33,119 nt of DNA from Bacteroidales bacterium (GTDB lineage Bacteria > Bacteroidota > Bacteroidia > Bacteroidales > UBA3824), in NCBI GenBank assembly GCA_017394445.1, contig JAFPYT010000386.1, forward strand, positions 1 through 33,119, given 5' to 3'. The notes under the pieces are model-generated. The model did not search any database. It had not been told where the DNA came from and saw only the letters and a list, made by a program, of their open reading frames with translations. Numbering within the stretch: position 1 is the stretch's first letter; the number at the start of each line of letters is the position of its first letter. Below, piece after piece: positions 8,404-15,606 of the stretch. Position numbers and translations under genes: made by a program.

Positions 8404-9470
8404 ATATTATCAACATTATAGACCGTATCGACAAGGTTAATTTCGGCATTTGGAACGCCGCCCACCTACCCTGCTCCACACTTTATAATATATATAAGGT
8501 GAAATGCTTTGCGATTTTCCCTCGTATCGACGATTTGCCCGATGTTAAAACTCTCTATAATGTTGAACCAATTATTATAGATAACACTGACACTGAGGAA
8601 TTTAGAAAAATTTTAGAGAGATTTTCGCCAAAAGAGACCATAATTGTAACACACGGCAGTTGGCGTTTTCCTACACGATGGGGAAATTATGCCGCAAATA
8701 ACGGTTTCAAATGGGTTTACACACCTCACGGAATGTTAGAGCCGTGGAGCAAGAGGTTAAAATGGTTTAAAAAATTGCTCTATTTCCACTTAATAGAAAA
8801 ACGGATGATAAAACGTGCGGCAACCATTAGGGCAGTTTCAAAACCCGAAATGGAAAATCTCAAAAAAGATTTCAAAAAAGTGGTTCACATACCCAACGGA
8901 GCGGAGGTTGTTAAAAGTTACTCAGCGGTAACAAAGCCGATAACCCTTTTGTTTCTTGGCAGGCTGAACTCAAAAAAATGCGTCTACGAGATACTCAGGG
9001 CGTGGATAGATTCCAAAGCGTTTGGCAATGGAGATTATTGTTTAAAAATAGTTGGTCCCGACGATGGAGAGTTTCCTCGGCTTGAAGCATTATACCAGAC
9101 ATTACCCGAAAACAAAAACGTATATCTCAGCAACACACCCGTTTATGGCGAAGAGAAAGAGGCGTTGTTGGCAGAAAGCACATTTTTTCTCTTGCCATCG
9201 CAGTCGGAGGGTTTTCCCACATCGGTGGTGGAGGCAGGAATGGCGGGATGCGTACCAGTTATCAGCGACGGTTGCAATTTTCCCGAACTATTTGAAAATC
9301 AACTTGGAATCAAAGTAGAAAGCAATTATGATTCGTTGCTGAAATTTTTCAACAATATACCGCAATCATCTAACCGTAAGCAATATACCGATTATTTTGT
9401 TGAGAATTACTCCATAGAGGCAATTACCGAAAAAATGTTTTCGCTATACAAACGGCTGTTAGAGCATTAA
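8400..9470 (+). CDS. Glycosyltransferase family 4
   Basis: 356 aa. Motifs: YTPHGMLEPWS near residues 114-124 and IRAVSKPEMENL in the N-terminal domain, HIPNGAEV at the domain hinge, LLFLGRLNSKKC, then LLPSQSEGFPTSVVEAGMAG with the donor-binding Glu residues. The PHGMLEPW segment is typical of family-4 enzymes from polysaccharide clusters. Its start overlaps the preceding transferase by four bases (ATGA). Its last 12 bases overlap the end of radC on the other strand, so no intergenic terminator separates the two convergent genes. Confidence 0.9.
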   Translation: MNIINIIDRIDKVNFGIWNAAHLPCSTLYNIYKVKCFAIFPRIDDLPDVKTLYNVEPIIIDNTDTEEFRKILERFSPKETIIVTHGSWRFPTRWGNYAANNGFKWVYTPHGMLEPWSKRLKWFKKLLYFHLIEKRMIKRAATIRAVSKPEMENLKKDFKKVVHIPNGAEVVKSYSAVTKPITLLFLGRLNSKKCVYEILRAWIDSKAFGNGDYCLKIVGPDDGEFPRLEALYQTLPENKNVYLSNTPVYGEEKEALLAESTFFLLPSQSEGFPTSVVEAGMAGCVPVISDGCNFPELFENQLGIKVESNYDSLLKFFNNIPQSSNRKQYTDYFVENYSIEAITEKMFSLYKRLLEH

Positions 9471-10136
9471 ACCCTCGTCGCAAAAACTGTAATAACTATC
9501 GCCGGCAATGATAATGTGCTCGGGAAGGTCGATACGCAGAAGTTTGCAAATCTTTTTTAAATCTTGGGTGAGCGAAATATCCTCTTGGCTTGGGCGACAA
9601 GTGCCTCCGGGATGGTTGTGACACAGGATAATGCGTCCGGCATTGCACTCAAAGGCATAACGGAGAATCTCTTTAAAATCTACCACCACCACATTCGACG
9701 CACCTTTGCCTATTTGCTGACGGCGTATAAACTGTCCGCTTATGTTGCAATATATCACCCAAAATTCCTCGTGAGGTTTTTCGCGGAGAAATTTCATTGA
9801 TTCAAACACATCTTTGCTCGATAAAAGTTTCACCTCGGTGGGCGGCGTGGCGGCGGCAATTCGGCGACCAAGTTCCTGAGCGGCACGGATAATGGTAGAC
9901 TTTGCCGGACCGATACCTTCCACCTGCTCAATCTCTGAGCGGGTTAGGCGGGTAAACTTCATCAGGTTGTAGTCTGCCATCTTCATTACATCGTTGGCAA
10001 GGTCTACCGCCGAGCGATTTGCAGTGCCGTTAGTTATCAGTATAGCAATAAGTTCGGCAACGGAGCAAGCCTCGGGACCATTTGCGATAAGTTTTTCGCG
10101 AGGGCGGTCGTCTTCGTTCCAATCTTTGATGGGCAT
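9459..10136 (-). CDS. radC: RadC family JAB/MPN-domain protein
   Basis: 225 aa, full length. The N-terminus MPIKDWNEDDRPREKL and a helix-hairpin-helix region (VEGIGPAKSTIIRAA, 72-86) precede the JAB domain with its metal motif LCHNHPGGTCRPSQED (His173, His175, Asp186). RadC was once linked to recombination repair, a role now doubted; its biochemical activity remains unclear. It lies 76 bases downstream of rpsT on the same strand, with a terminator between, so it is either read through or has a promoter I cannot see. The 3' end overlaps the convergent glycosyltransferase gene by 12 bases. Confidence 0.95.
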   Translation of the reverse strand: MPIKDWNEDDRPREKLIANGPEACSVAELIAILITNGTANRSAVDLANDVMKMADYNLMKFTRLTRSEIEQVEGIGPAKSTIIRAAQELGRRIAAATPPTEVKLLSSKDVFESMKFLREKPHEEFWVIYCNISGQFIRRQQIGKGASNVVVVDFKEILRYAFECNAGRIILCHNHPGGTCRPSQEDISLTQDLKKICKLLRIDLPEHIIIAGDSYYSFCDEGLML

Positions 10137-10149
10137 AGGATAATGGAAA

Positions 10150-10184
10150 TAAAAAAAGGTCTCAACCGATTACCCGTCAAGACC
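10150..10184 (-). terminator. Terminator after rpsT
   Basis: On the minus strand a 9-bp stem (10176-10184 with 10159-10167, two G-U pairs), an 8-base loop and seven T (10151-10157). It separates rpsT from radC. Confidence 0.7.
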
Positions 10185-10212
10185 CTCTTTGCGTATTATG
10201 ACAACAAAATTA

Positions 10213-10464
10213 TTACAACTTGTTAACAAGTTTCTGCAACTTTGATTTCAAGTTAGCAGCCTTGTTCTGATGGATGATGTTTCTCTTGGCGAGTTTGTCA
10301 ATCATTTTAACAACACCCGGAAGAGCCTTCTCGGCTTCTTCTTTCTCTTTTGTTGCACGGATTTTTCTTACTGCGTTACGCATTGTAACGGCATAGTAGC
10401 GGTTGCGAAGTCTGCGAACTTCGTCCTGTCTGATCTTCTTTTTTGCTGAATGATGATGAGCCAT
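10213..10464 (-). CDS. rpsT: 30S ribosomal protein S20
   Basis: 83 aa, very basic and helical. It starts [20 protein letters not shown] and contains [17 protein letters not shown] and the C-terminal [19 protein letters not shown], matching S20, which binds 16S rRNA early in small-subunit assembly. It has a strong own promoter (10523-10554) and its own terminator (10150-10184), so it can be a single-gene transcript. The length is normal for the family. Confidence 0.97.
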   Translation of the reverse strand: MAHHHSAKKKIRQDEVRRLRNRYYAVTMRNAVRKIRATKEKEEAEKALPGVVKMIDKLAKRNIIHQNKAANLKSKLQKLVNKL

Positions 10465-10522
10465 TTCTCTTTTATTTAATGCTTTTGTTTATATTCAAAT
10501 ATTCTGTTTACAAATCAGAGCG

Positions 10523-10554
10523 CAAAGTAACAAAATATTCTTGATACCAACAAA
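10523..10554 (-). promoter_or_regulatory. Promoter of rpsT
   Basis: On the minus strand TTTG (10551-10554), 20 bases, TTACTTTG (10523-10530). It gives a leader of about 55 bases. The -33 box is 4 bases from that of the divergent promoter at 10559. Confidence 0.65.
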
Positions 10555-10558
10555 AAAA

Positions 10559-10590
10559 TTTGCGGATTTAAATTTTAATTTTTACTATTG
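10559..10590 (+). promoter_or_regulatory. Promoter of the family-2 glycosyltransferase
   Basis: TTTG (10559-10562), 20 bases, TACTATTG (10583-10590), one mismatch in the -7 box. It is back to back with the rpsT promoter. Confidence 0.55.
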
Positions 10591-10607
10591 TACCAAGAAA
10601 AATAATT

Positions 10608-11360
10608 ATGAACAATCCAAAAATATCTGTTGTAACAGTGGTTTACAACAGCGCGGCACTTATAGAAAATACCGTTAAAAGTATTATAAATCAATCGTAT
10701 AGCCACATAGAATACATAGTGGTGGACGGCGGAAGCACCGATGGCACTATCGACATTCTCAATCGTTACAAAAAAAATATTTCTACCCTCTTATCCGAAC
10801 CCGACCGCGGTATTTACGACGCTATGAACAAAGGTATCAGCCTTGCCACTGGCGATTTTGTGGTGTTTATCAATTCGGGCGACAAATTTTCTTCGCCAGA
10901 CATTCTTGAAAAAATTTTTTCTAACCCCGACGCCGCACAAGCCGACGTTATCTATGGCGACACCGACATCACCGACTCAGATGGCAATATTATCCATTCG
11001 CGCCGTCACCGTCCGCCCGAAACACTCGATTGGAAAAGTTTTAAGCGAGGAATGTTGGTTTGCCATCAAAGTTTTATAGCAAGGCGCAATTTGATAGATA
11101 GTTACGATTTAACATACCGTTACGCAGCCGATTTTGATTGGTGCATTCGCATTCTTAAAAAATCTAAGAGCGTGCACAACTCCCGTCAGGTTATAAGCCT
11201 TTTTCTCGAAGGCGGACAAACCCGCAAGACCATTGTCCCCGGCTTAAAAGAACGTTTCCGCATAATGCGCCACCACTACGGACTTATTTCAGCCACATTT
11301 TGGAATATAATATTAGGTGTGCGGTTTACGTGGTTTGTGATACGGCATAGATGGTTTTAA
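10608..11360 (+). CDS. Glycosyltransferase family 2 (GT-A fold, WcaA/WcaE-like)
   Basis: 250 aa. The start PKISVVTVVYNSAALIENTV is the family-2 nucleotide-binding strand; VDGGSTDGTIDIL follows, then SEPDRGIYDAMNKGISLATG. FINSGDKF holds the D-x-D-like metal site near residues 86-93, and YAADFDWCIRILK near 168-180 is the catalytic-base region typical of colanic-acid-type transferases. No transmembrane domain is evident. It is monocistronic and convergent with the AAA_14 gene 17 bases downstream. Probably adds one sugar to a surface polysaccharide; the sugar is unknown. Confidence 0.92.
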   Translation: MNNPKISVVTVVYNSAALIENTVKSIINQSYSHIEYIVVDGGSTDGTIDILNRYKKNISTLLSEPDRGIYDAMNKGISLATGDFVVFINSGDKFSSPDILEKIFSNPDAAQADVIYGDTDITDSDGNIIHSRRHRPPETLDWKSFKRGMLVCHQSFIARRNLIDSYDLTYRYAADFDWCIRILKKSKSVHNSRQVISLFLEGGQTRKTIVPGLKERFRIMRHHYGLISATFWNIILGVRFTWFVIRHRWF

Positions 11361-11376
11361 ACAGCATTAAAAACCC

Positions 11377-12522
11377 TTAGGCAAACAATTTTCCATTCCA
11401 AAGGCGCGACAAAAACTCTTTGGCAGGCCAAACCTCCACACCGTTAAACAATCGTGGGCGTTCCTCCAACGATACCACAATTAGTTTGCAATCAGGATAT
11501 TCCTCTTTAAACGCCTTTAATCCTTTGAGATGAGAAGAAACCACGTTTGCCGACGATTTGATTTCAATAGCCACTTCGGCATCGCCAATTATAGCATCAA
11601 CCTCGTAGGCATTGTTGAGAGTATGCCAAAATGAAAGTTTCTTATCAGATTCGGTATAATCGAGATATGCGGCAAGTTCTTGAATAATAAGATGTTCAAA
11701 AGCGTGACCATATTCAGAAGTTCCTCTGGTTAAACGTCCTCGGTGAAGCAAATGATTGGTAATACCCGTGTCGAAATAATAGAACTTGGGCGACAACTGA
11801 ACTTTACGCTTCAAAACCTTTGTGTATGCGGGCAGAAACATACCAATAAGCGTCTCCTCCAAAATAGTAAAGTATTCTTTAACAGTTTTTGCCGAAACAC
11901 CGCAATCGGTAGCAATTTTGGCGTAATTTACCATTTCAGAATCACTGAGAGCCGCCACCTCCAAAAACCGTGTAAAAGAATCCAAGTTTCGCACCAATGC
12001 CTCGGCAATAATCTCTTGTTGAAGATAATCACCGATGTAGGCTTGCAGACGTTTTTGCGGAGTGGTGGAAAGATAGTGGCGCGGCATCATTCCGTAATTG
12101 ACCGCACGGTCTAAATCAAAATCGGGTATTTCAGCACTAACCAACGGATGGAGAACCTTGCGAATAGCCCTTCCGCCAAGAAGGTTAGCCCCCGAACGTT
12201 TTAATTTGCGTGCGCTCGACCCGCACAAGATAAAATTGATACCGCGGTTGGTAATAAGCCAATGAACCTCGTCGAGCAACGAAGGAATTTTTTGAACCTC
12301 GTCGATAATAACGGTAGACCCTTCGTCAAGCATCATACACTCCTCGCGCAACTGCGACGGACGGAGTTTGTATTGAGCGTAAACATCAGATTTCAACAAG
12401 TCGTAATAAGGGGCATCAGGGAAAAGTTGTTTCAAGAGAGTGCTCTTGCCTGTCTGCCTCGGGCCCCACAGAAAAATACTATCTGTTTTAATATCGTTAA
12501 GCGAAAGAAGTCTGTCTAACAT
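11377..12522 (-). CDS. AAA_14/DUF4143 family ATPase
   Basis: 381 aa. The N-terminal ATPase has Walker A GPRQTGKST (20-28) and Walker B STVIIDEVQKIP (69-80), with the sensor-like LCGSSARKLKR. The C-terminal DUF4143 half includes the nuclease-like KLSFWHTLNNAYEVDAIIGD and VAIEIKSS, which resembles the E-V-D ... E-I-K core of PD-(D/E)XK enzymes. These proteins are abundant in Bacteroidota, often single genes among accessory DNA, and their biological role is not settled. It has its own good promoter (12545-12576); 40 bases beyond its start lies a two-copy 28-base direct repeat. The downstream gene is convergent. Confidence 0.92.
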   Translation of the reverse strand: MLDRLLSLNDIKTDSIFLWGPRQTGKSTLLKQLFPDAPYYDLLKSDVYAQYKLRPSQLREECMMLDEGSTVIIDEVQKIPSLLDEVHWLITNRGINFILCGSSARKLKRSGANLLGGRAIRKVLHPLVSAEIPDFDLDRAVNYGMMPRHYLSTTPQKRLQAYIGDYLQQEIIAEALVRNLDSFTRFLEVAALSDSEMVNYAKIATDCGVSAKTVKEYFTILEETLIGMFLPAYTKVLKRKVQLSPKFYYFDTGITNHLLHRGRLTRGTSEYGHAFEHLIIQELAAYLDYTESDKKLSFWHTLNNAYEVDAIIGDAEVAIEIKSSANVVSSHLKGLKAFKEEYPDCKLIVVSLEERPRLFNGVEVWPAKEFLSRLWNGKLFA

Positions 12523-12544
12523 AATTATTTAGTTTAGTATTTTG

Positions 12545-12576
12545 CAAAGTTACTAATAATAAAAATATTAAACAAA
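12545..12576 (-). promoter_or_regulatory. Promoter of the AAA_14 ATPase
   Basis: On the minus strand TTTG (12573-12576), 20 bases, TAACTTTG (12545-12552), 22 bases before the ATG. A perfect consensus match. Confidence 0.75.
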
Positions 12577-12587
12577 AAATTTTAATG

Positions 12588-12647
12588 AAAAAATGGAGTA
12601 CAACTTCCGATTTTATCGCAAAAAATGGAGTAGCACTTCCGATTTTA
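12588..12647. repeat. Two-copy direct repeat, 28 bases, period 32
   Basis: The copies at 12588-12615 and 12620-12647 share AAAAAATGGAGTA, then CAACTTCCGATTTTA or GCACTTCCGATTTTA, differing at two positions. They lie just upstream of the AAA_14 promoter. A partial third match (AGCACTTCC) occurs near 12873. Confidence 0.85.
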
Positions 12648-12723
12648 ACCAAACAAAAATGGTTTTAACATTCTTTAATTACCTTTTAAACCTCTTAACA
12701 ATAATAAGTTGTTACTTTGCACC

Positions 12724-12815
12724 GTAATAAATCAGAAAAAAAAATTGTCTTTTTCATAAATACAGAGTTTAATAGTAACAACCAAAAGGGAGGCGCGCTG
12801 AGGCCTCCTTTTTTT
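12724..12815 (+). ncRNA. Candidate small RNA 1 (about 90 nt)
   Basis: A promoter-like TTACTTTG (12712-12719) is followed by about 90 bases with no open frame and a strong terminator at 12784-12815. No good -33 box is seen. The body holds ATTGTCTTTTTCATAA (12744-12759) and TAGTAACAAC (12773-12782), which recur in the second candidate 250 bases away. I cannot assign it to a known RNA family. Confidence 0.45.
12784..12815 (+). terminator. Terminator of candidate small RNA 1
   Basis: An 11-bp stem (12784-12794 with 12803-12813, one G-U pair), an 8-base loop and a run of seven T at 12809-12815. Confidence 0.85.
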
Positions 12816-12955
12816 GTTTTAAGTGTAGTTTTAACAATAAATCCAACTTATTTTTACAAAACGGTATAAATCAGCACTTCCACAGCCTCAATTTTTAACG
12901 AAAATTCTCACTTTGTTTAATATCCATATAAAATAACCGCCATATCTTTGCAATC

Positions 12956-13071
12956 GGAAAAAGCGATGAGATATCGACTTTTTCAGAGTAAATAATTGTC
13001 TTTTCATAATATTAGGTTTAGGTTAAAAATTAGTAGCAACAATGGCAGGGAAACCTGCTTTTGTTGTTTTT
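12956..13071 (+). ncRNA. Candidate small RNA 2 (about 115 nt)
   Basis: TATCTTTG (12944-12951) is a perfect -7 box without a clear -33. The predicted transcript opens with a hairpin, GAAAAAGCGAT pairing with ATCGACTTTTTC across a 5-base loop with one bulge (about 12958-12984). It then carries ATTGTCTTTTCATAAT (12995-13010) and TAGTAGCAACAA (13031-13042), both shared with candidate 1, and ends in a strong terminator. No protein-coding frame fits the segment. Confidence 0.45.
13036..13071 (+). terminator. Terminator of candidate small RNA 2
   Basis: GCAGG and CCTGC close a GAAA tetraloop (13050-13053); with CAACAA/TTGTTG outside, the stem reaches 14 bp with one mismatch, then five T (13067-13071). 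Confidence 0.85.
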
Positions 13072-13082
13072 ATGGGTACAGG

Positions 13083-13114
13083 TTTGACAAGTTGACCAAA
13101 AAAAATTATCTTTG
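13083..13114 (+). promoter_or_regulatory. Promoter of the 13133-17068 operon
   Basis: TTTG (13083-13086), 20 bases, TATCTTTG (13107-13114), 18 bases before the ATG. A perfect consensus; it starts 12 bases after the small RNA terminator and leaves a very short leader. Confidence 0.8.
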
Positions 13115-13132
13115 TAGCCAAAACCAATCACG

Positions 13133-14011
13133 ATGGATTCCGAAATAATGCTTGTAAAAAACGAGGACATTGACCGCAAGCAATGGGACAGCGCCGTGTC
13201 GCAAACGCCTTATTGCTCGCTGTTTGGATATTCGTGGTATCTCGACAACGTTTGCACCACTTGGGACGCGCTCATTACCCGAAACTACCGCCGCATTATG
13301 CCCATACCAGTGTTTGAAGGGCAGCACCAGCAAATGCAGCAGTACCTTTTATGGTCGGGAATCTACGGCAGCGAAATCACCACGAGTGCAATTGCCGAGG
13401 AGTTTATCAACCACATACCCGAAAACTACAACGGGCTTTACCTCAACTTCAACAAACTCTGCGACATATCTAACGTAGAAAACGGACTTATCCATCACGA
13501 AAAAGTTTATCAAATCGACCTCTTGCAGCCTTACCGCAATAGAAGGTTTCAAACGCCCGCCACATCCAACAAAAAATACTCGGTAGACGCAAAACAATGC
13601 GTGTCGTTCTTTTTGGTAAACAACTACAAAACCGAGAGCATACTATATTTCCAACTTTTAAAAGAAGTAAAGCAGCGCGGACACTGCCTGATTTTTGCCC
13701 TTGCCAACACCGACAAAATTATTCTCGGATGCGCAGTGGTATTTATCTCACAGACAGAGATTTACCTAACCGACATCAGCATCAACAAAAACCAAAAAGA
13801 CTACAAAGCCATCAAAAACGAACTCTTGGATACTATAATCAGTTACTTTTCGGGCAAAAACTTCACACTTTATATTAAGACCAACAAAAGGGGCGTGTAC
13901 GACAGTTTCGACACCGAAACACTCGAACTTTTCGATGCCGTGCCATACCCACACATTTATTATATAAGAAACAATATTTCGAAACTATTTAATTTTTTTA
14001 ATTTTAAATAA
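13133..14011 (+). CDS. FemAB/GNAT-like hypothetical protein
   Basis: 292 aa. The N-terminus (QWDSAVSQTPYCSLFGYSWY, then LDNVCTTWDALI and YRRIMPIPV) matches a Bacteroidales family of FemAB-fold, GNAT-like proteins that begin W-D-x-C and continue Y-x-x-S-W-Y-L-D. The central domain (residues ~160-250) has the beta/alpha pattern of an acyltransferase (LIFALANTDKIILGCAVVFI). The substrate is unknown; FemAB relatives use aminoacyl-tRNA, other GNAT enzymes use acyl-CoA. It is the first gene of an operon and ends 2 bases before upp. The ATG at 13148 is an alternative start, but 13133 gives the usual N-terminus. Confidence 0.78.
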   Translation: MDSEIMLVKNEDIDRKQWDSAVSQTPYCSLFGYSWYLDNVCTTWDALITRNYRRIMPIPVFEGQHQQMQQYLLWSGIYGSEITTSAIAEEFINHIPENYNGLYLNFNKLCDISNVENGLIHHEKVYQIDLLQPYRNRRFQTPATSNKKYSVDAKQCVSFFLVNNYKTESILYFQLLKEVKQRGHCLIFALANTDKIILGCAVVFISQTEIYLTDISINKNQKDYKAIKNELLDTIISYFSGKNFTLYIKTNKRGVYDSFDTETLELFDAVPYPHIYYIRNNISKLFNFFNFK

Positions 14012-14013
14012 CT

Positions 14014-14664
14014 ATGACACACACACTTACACAATATCCGTCGCCAGCCGACCTCTACATTGCACAAATGCGCGACATCAATGTGCAGAAAGACCCGCAA
14101 CGTTTTCGCAACAATATCAAGCGGCTTTCGCACCTGCTCGCTTTTGAAATTGGCAAAACCCTCGACTACAAACCCACCGAAGTTACCACTCCGCTCGGCA
14201 CTGCAAAATGCCGCGAACTCAACGACAAAGTGGTGATTGCCTGCATTTTTCGCGCAGCACTGCCTATGCACGAGGGATTTTTAGACGTGTTTGACTATGC
14301 CGAAAGTTCATTTCTTGCCGAATACCGCTCTTACAACTCAGACGGAGGTTTCGACATCAAATCGGGTTATGTGGCATCGCCCCGCTTAGACGGAAAAATC
14401 CTCATAATGGCAGACCCGATGTTGGCCACAGGCGCAAGCATTGTTACCGCTATGGACCTCATCAAAAACCTCGGAACGCCCAAGCACATACATTTTGCCT
14501 CAATAATTTCGAGCAAAAAAGGTATCGAAACCGTTGAAAACCTTGCAAAACCTTGCAGCAGCGATATTTGGACAATTGCCACCGACGACACTCTCAACAG
14601 TCACGGCTACATTGTGCCCGGACTTGGCGATGCAGGCGACCTCTGTTTTGGCGAAAAACTTTAA
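14014..14664 (+). CDS. upp: Uracil phosphoribosyltransferase
   Basis: 216 aa. Makes UMP from uracil and PRPP for pyrimidine salvage. The PRPP-binding loop ILIMADPMLATGASI lies near residues 129-143, and the uracil-binding C-terminus GYIVPGLGDAGDLCFGEKL is conserved. The central CIFRAALPMHEGFLDVF is also typical; the usual R-A-G is R-A-A here, as in the divergent Bacteroidota form. It sits between the FemAB-like gene (2-base gap) and rsgA (6-base gap) in one operon. Confidence 0.93.
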   Translation: MTHTLTQYPSPADLYIAQMRDINVQKDPQRFRNNIKRLSHLLAFEIGKTLDYKPTEVTTPLGTAKCRELNDKVVIACIFRAALPMHEGFLDVFDYAESSFLAEYRSYNSDGGFDIKSGYVASPRLDGKILIMADPMLATGASIVTAMDLIKNLGTPKHIHFASIISSKKGIETVENLAKPCSSDIWTIATDDTLNSHGYIVPGLGDAGDLCFGEKL

Positions 14665-14670
14665 CCGTTT

Positions 14671-15606
14671 ATGACACAAGGCTTAGTAATAAAATCAACA
14701 GGCAGCAACTATTTGGTAGAAATTAATAATCAGATAGTTAACTGCAAAATACGCGGCAAAATCCGTCTCAGCGGAATACGCACCACCAATCCCGTGGCTG
14801 TGGGCGACAATGTTAGCGTGGAACTCTCAAACGATACAGAAGGCGTTATTACAGAGATACTTCCGCGCAAAAACTATATTGTGCGAAAATCTATCAACCT
14901 AAGCAAAGAGAGCCACATAATAGCCGCCAACCTCGACCAATGTATGCTTGTGGCAACGCTAATTATGCCCGAAACACCGTTGGAATTTATCGACCGTTTT
15001 CTTGTTTCAGCCGAGGCTTACAATGTGCCGGCAATTATACTATTCAACAAATCAGACCTTTACGGCAATTTGCAAGAAGTGCTAAAAGATACAATGGATA
15101 TTTACACAAAAATAGGCTACCGATGCGTAGCGGTATCGGCACAAACAGGCGAAAACGTTGACACTCTACGCACTATGCTCAAAGACAAAACCACATTGAT
15201 TTCGGGCAACAGCGGCACAGGCAAAAGCACATTGATAAACAGAATAAACCCGGGTTTGGGATTGCGCACTGGCGATATTTCGATGTACAGTCTTCAAGGA
15301 AAACACACCACCACATTTGCCGAGATGTTTCACCTCGATTTTGGCGGCAACATTATCGACACCCCCGGCATTAAGGGTTTTGGAATGGTGGGAATGACCC
15401 AGGAGGATATTTCGCACAATTTTCCCGAAATATTTGCACAATTAGAAAACTGCAAATTTTACAACTGCACCCACACCCACGAACCCGGTTGCGCCGTAAA
15501 AAAGGCAGTGGAAGACGGTACAATTCACCCCTCACGTTATCATAGTTACATAAGCATAATATCCGACGACGAAACTCAAAAATACAGAAAATCAAGCCGT
15601 GAATAA
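14671..15606 (+). CDS. rsgA: Ribosome small-subunit-dependent GTPase A
   Basis: 311 aa. An assembly GTPase acting late in 30S maturation. It shows the N-terminal OB fold (residues ~1-65), the circularly permuted GTPase order with G4 NKSDL before G1 GNSGTGKSTLINRI and G3 DTPG, and a C-terminal zinc site in CKFYNCTHTHEPGC. Length is normal. It starts 6 bases after upp and overlaps the following gene by 8 bases, so the barrel gene behind it is likely coupled to its translation. Confidence 0.96.
   Translation: MTQGLVIKSTGSNYLVEINNQIVNCKIRGKIRLSGIRTTNPVAVGDNVSVELSNDTEGVITEILPRKNYIVRKSINLSKESHIIAANLDQCMLVATLIMPETPLEFIDRFLVSAEAYNVPAIILFNKSDLYGNLQEVLKDTMDIYTKIGYRCVAVSAQTGENVDTLRTMLKDKTTLISGNSGTGKSTLINRINPGLGLRTGDISMYSLQGKHTTTFAEMFHLDFGGNIIDTPGIKGFGMVGMTQEDISHNFPEIFAQLENCKFYNCTHTHEPGCAVKKAVEDGTIHPSRYHSYISIISDDETQKYRKSSRE

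Larger units (their letters stand above)
12523..13132. other. 610-base gene-free region with promoters and two candidate small RNAs
   Basis: This is the only stretch longer than 300 bases without a protein gene. In order it holds the AAA_14 promoter (minus), a 28-base direct repeat in two copies, candidate small RNA 1 with a terminator, an AT-rich spacer (about 12816-12940) in which I see nothing clear, candidate small RNA 2 with a terminator, and the promoter of the 13133 operon. Confidence 0.8.

Noticed and set aside
10213-10464. Antisense or alternative product at the rpsT locus
   Set aside because: S20 is complete with its own promoter and terminator; nothing remains to explain.
13043-13096. 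Tiny frame starting MAGKPAFVV in the stem of the second small RNA terminator
   Set aside because: The ATG lies inside the terminator stem and the frame crosses the T run and the next promoter; no sign of translation.
12523-13132. CRISPR array or integron-like repeats
   Set aside because: Only two repeat copies, with a 4-base gap between, and no cas or integrase gene; none seen elsewhere in the window.
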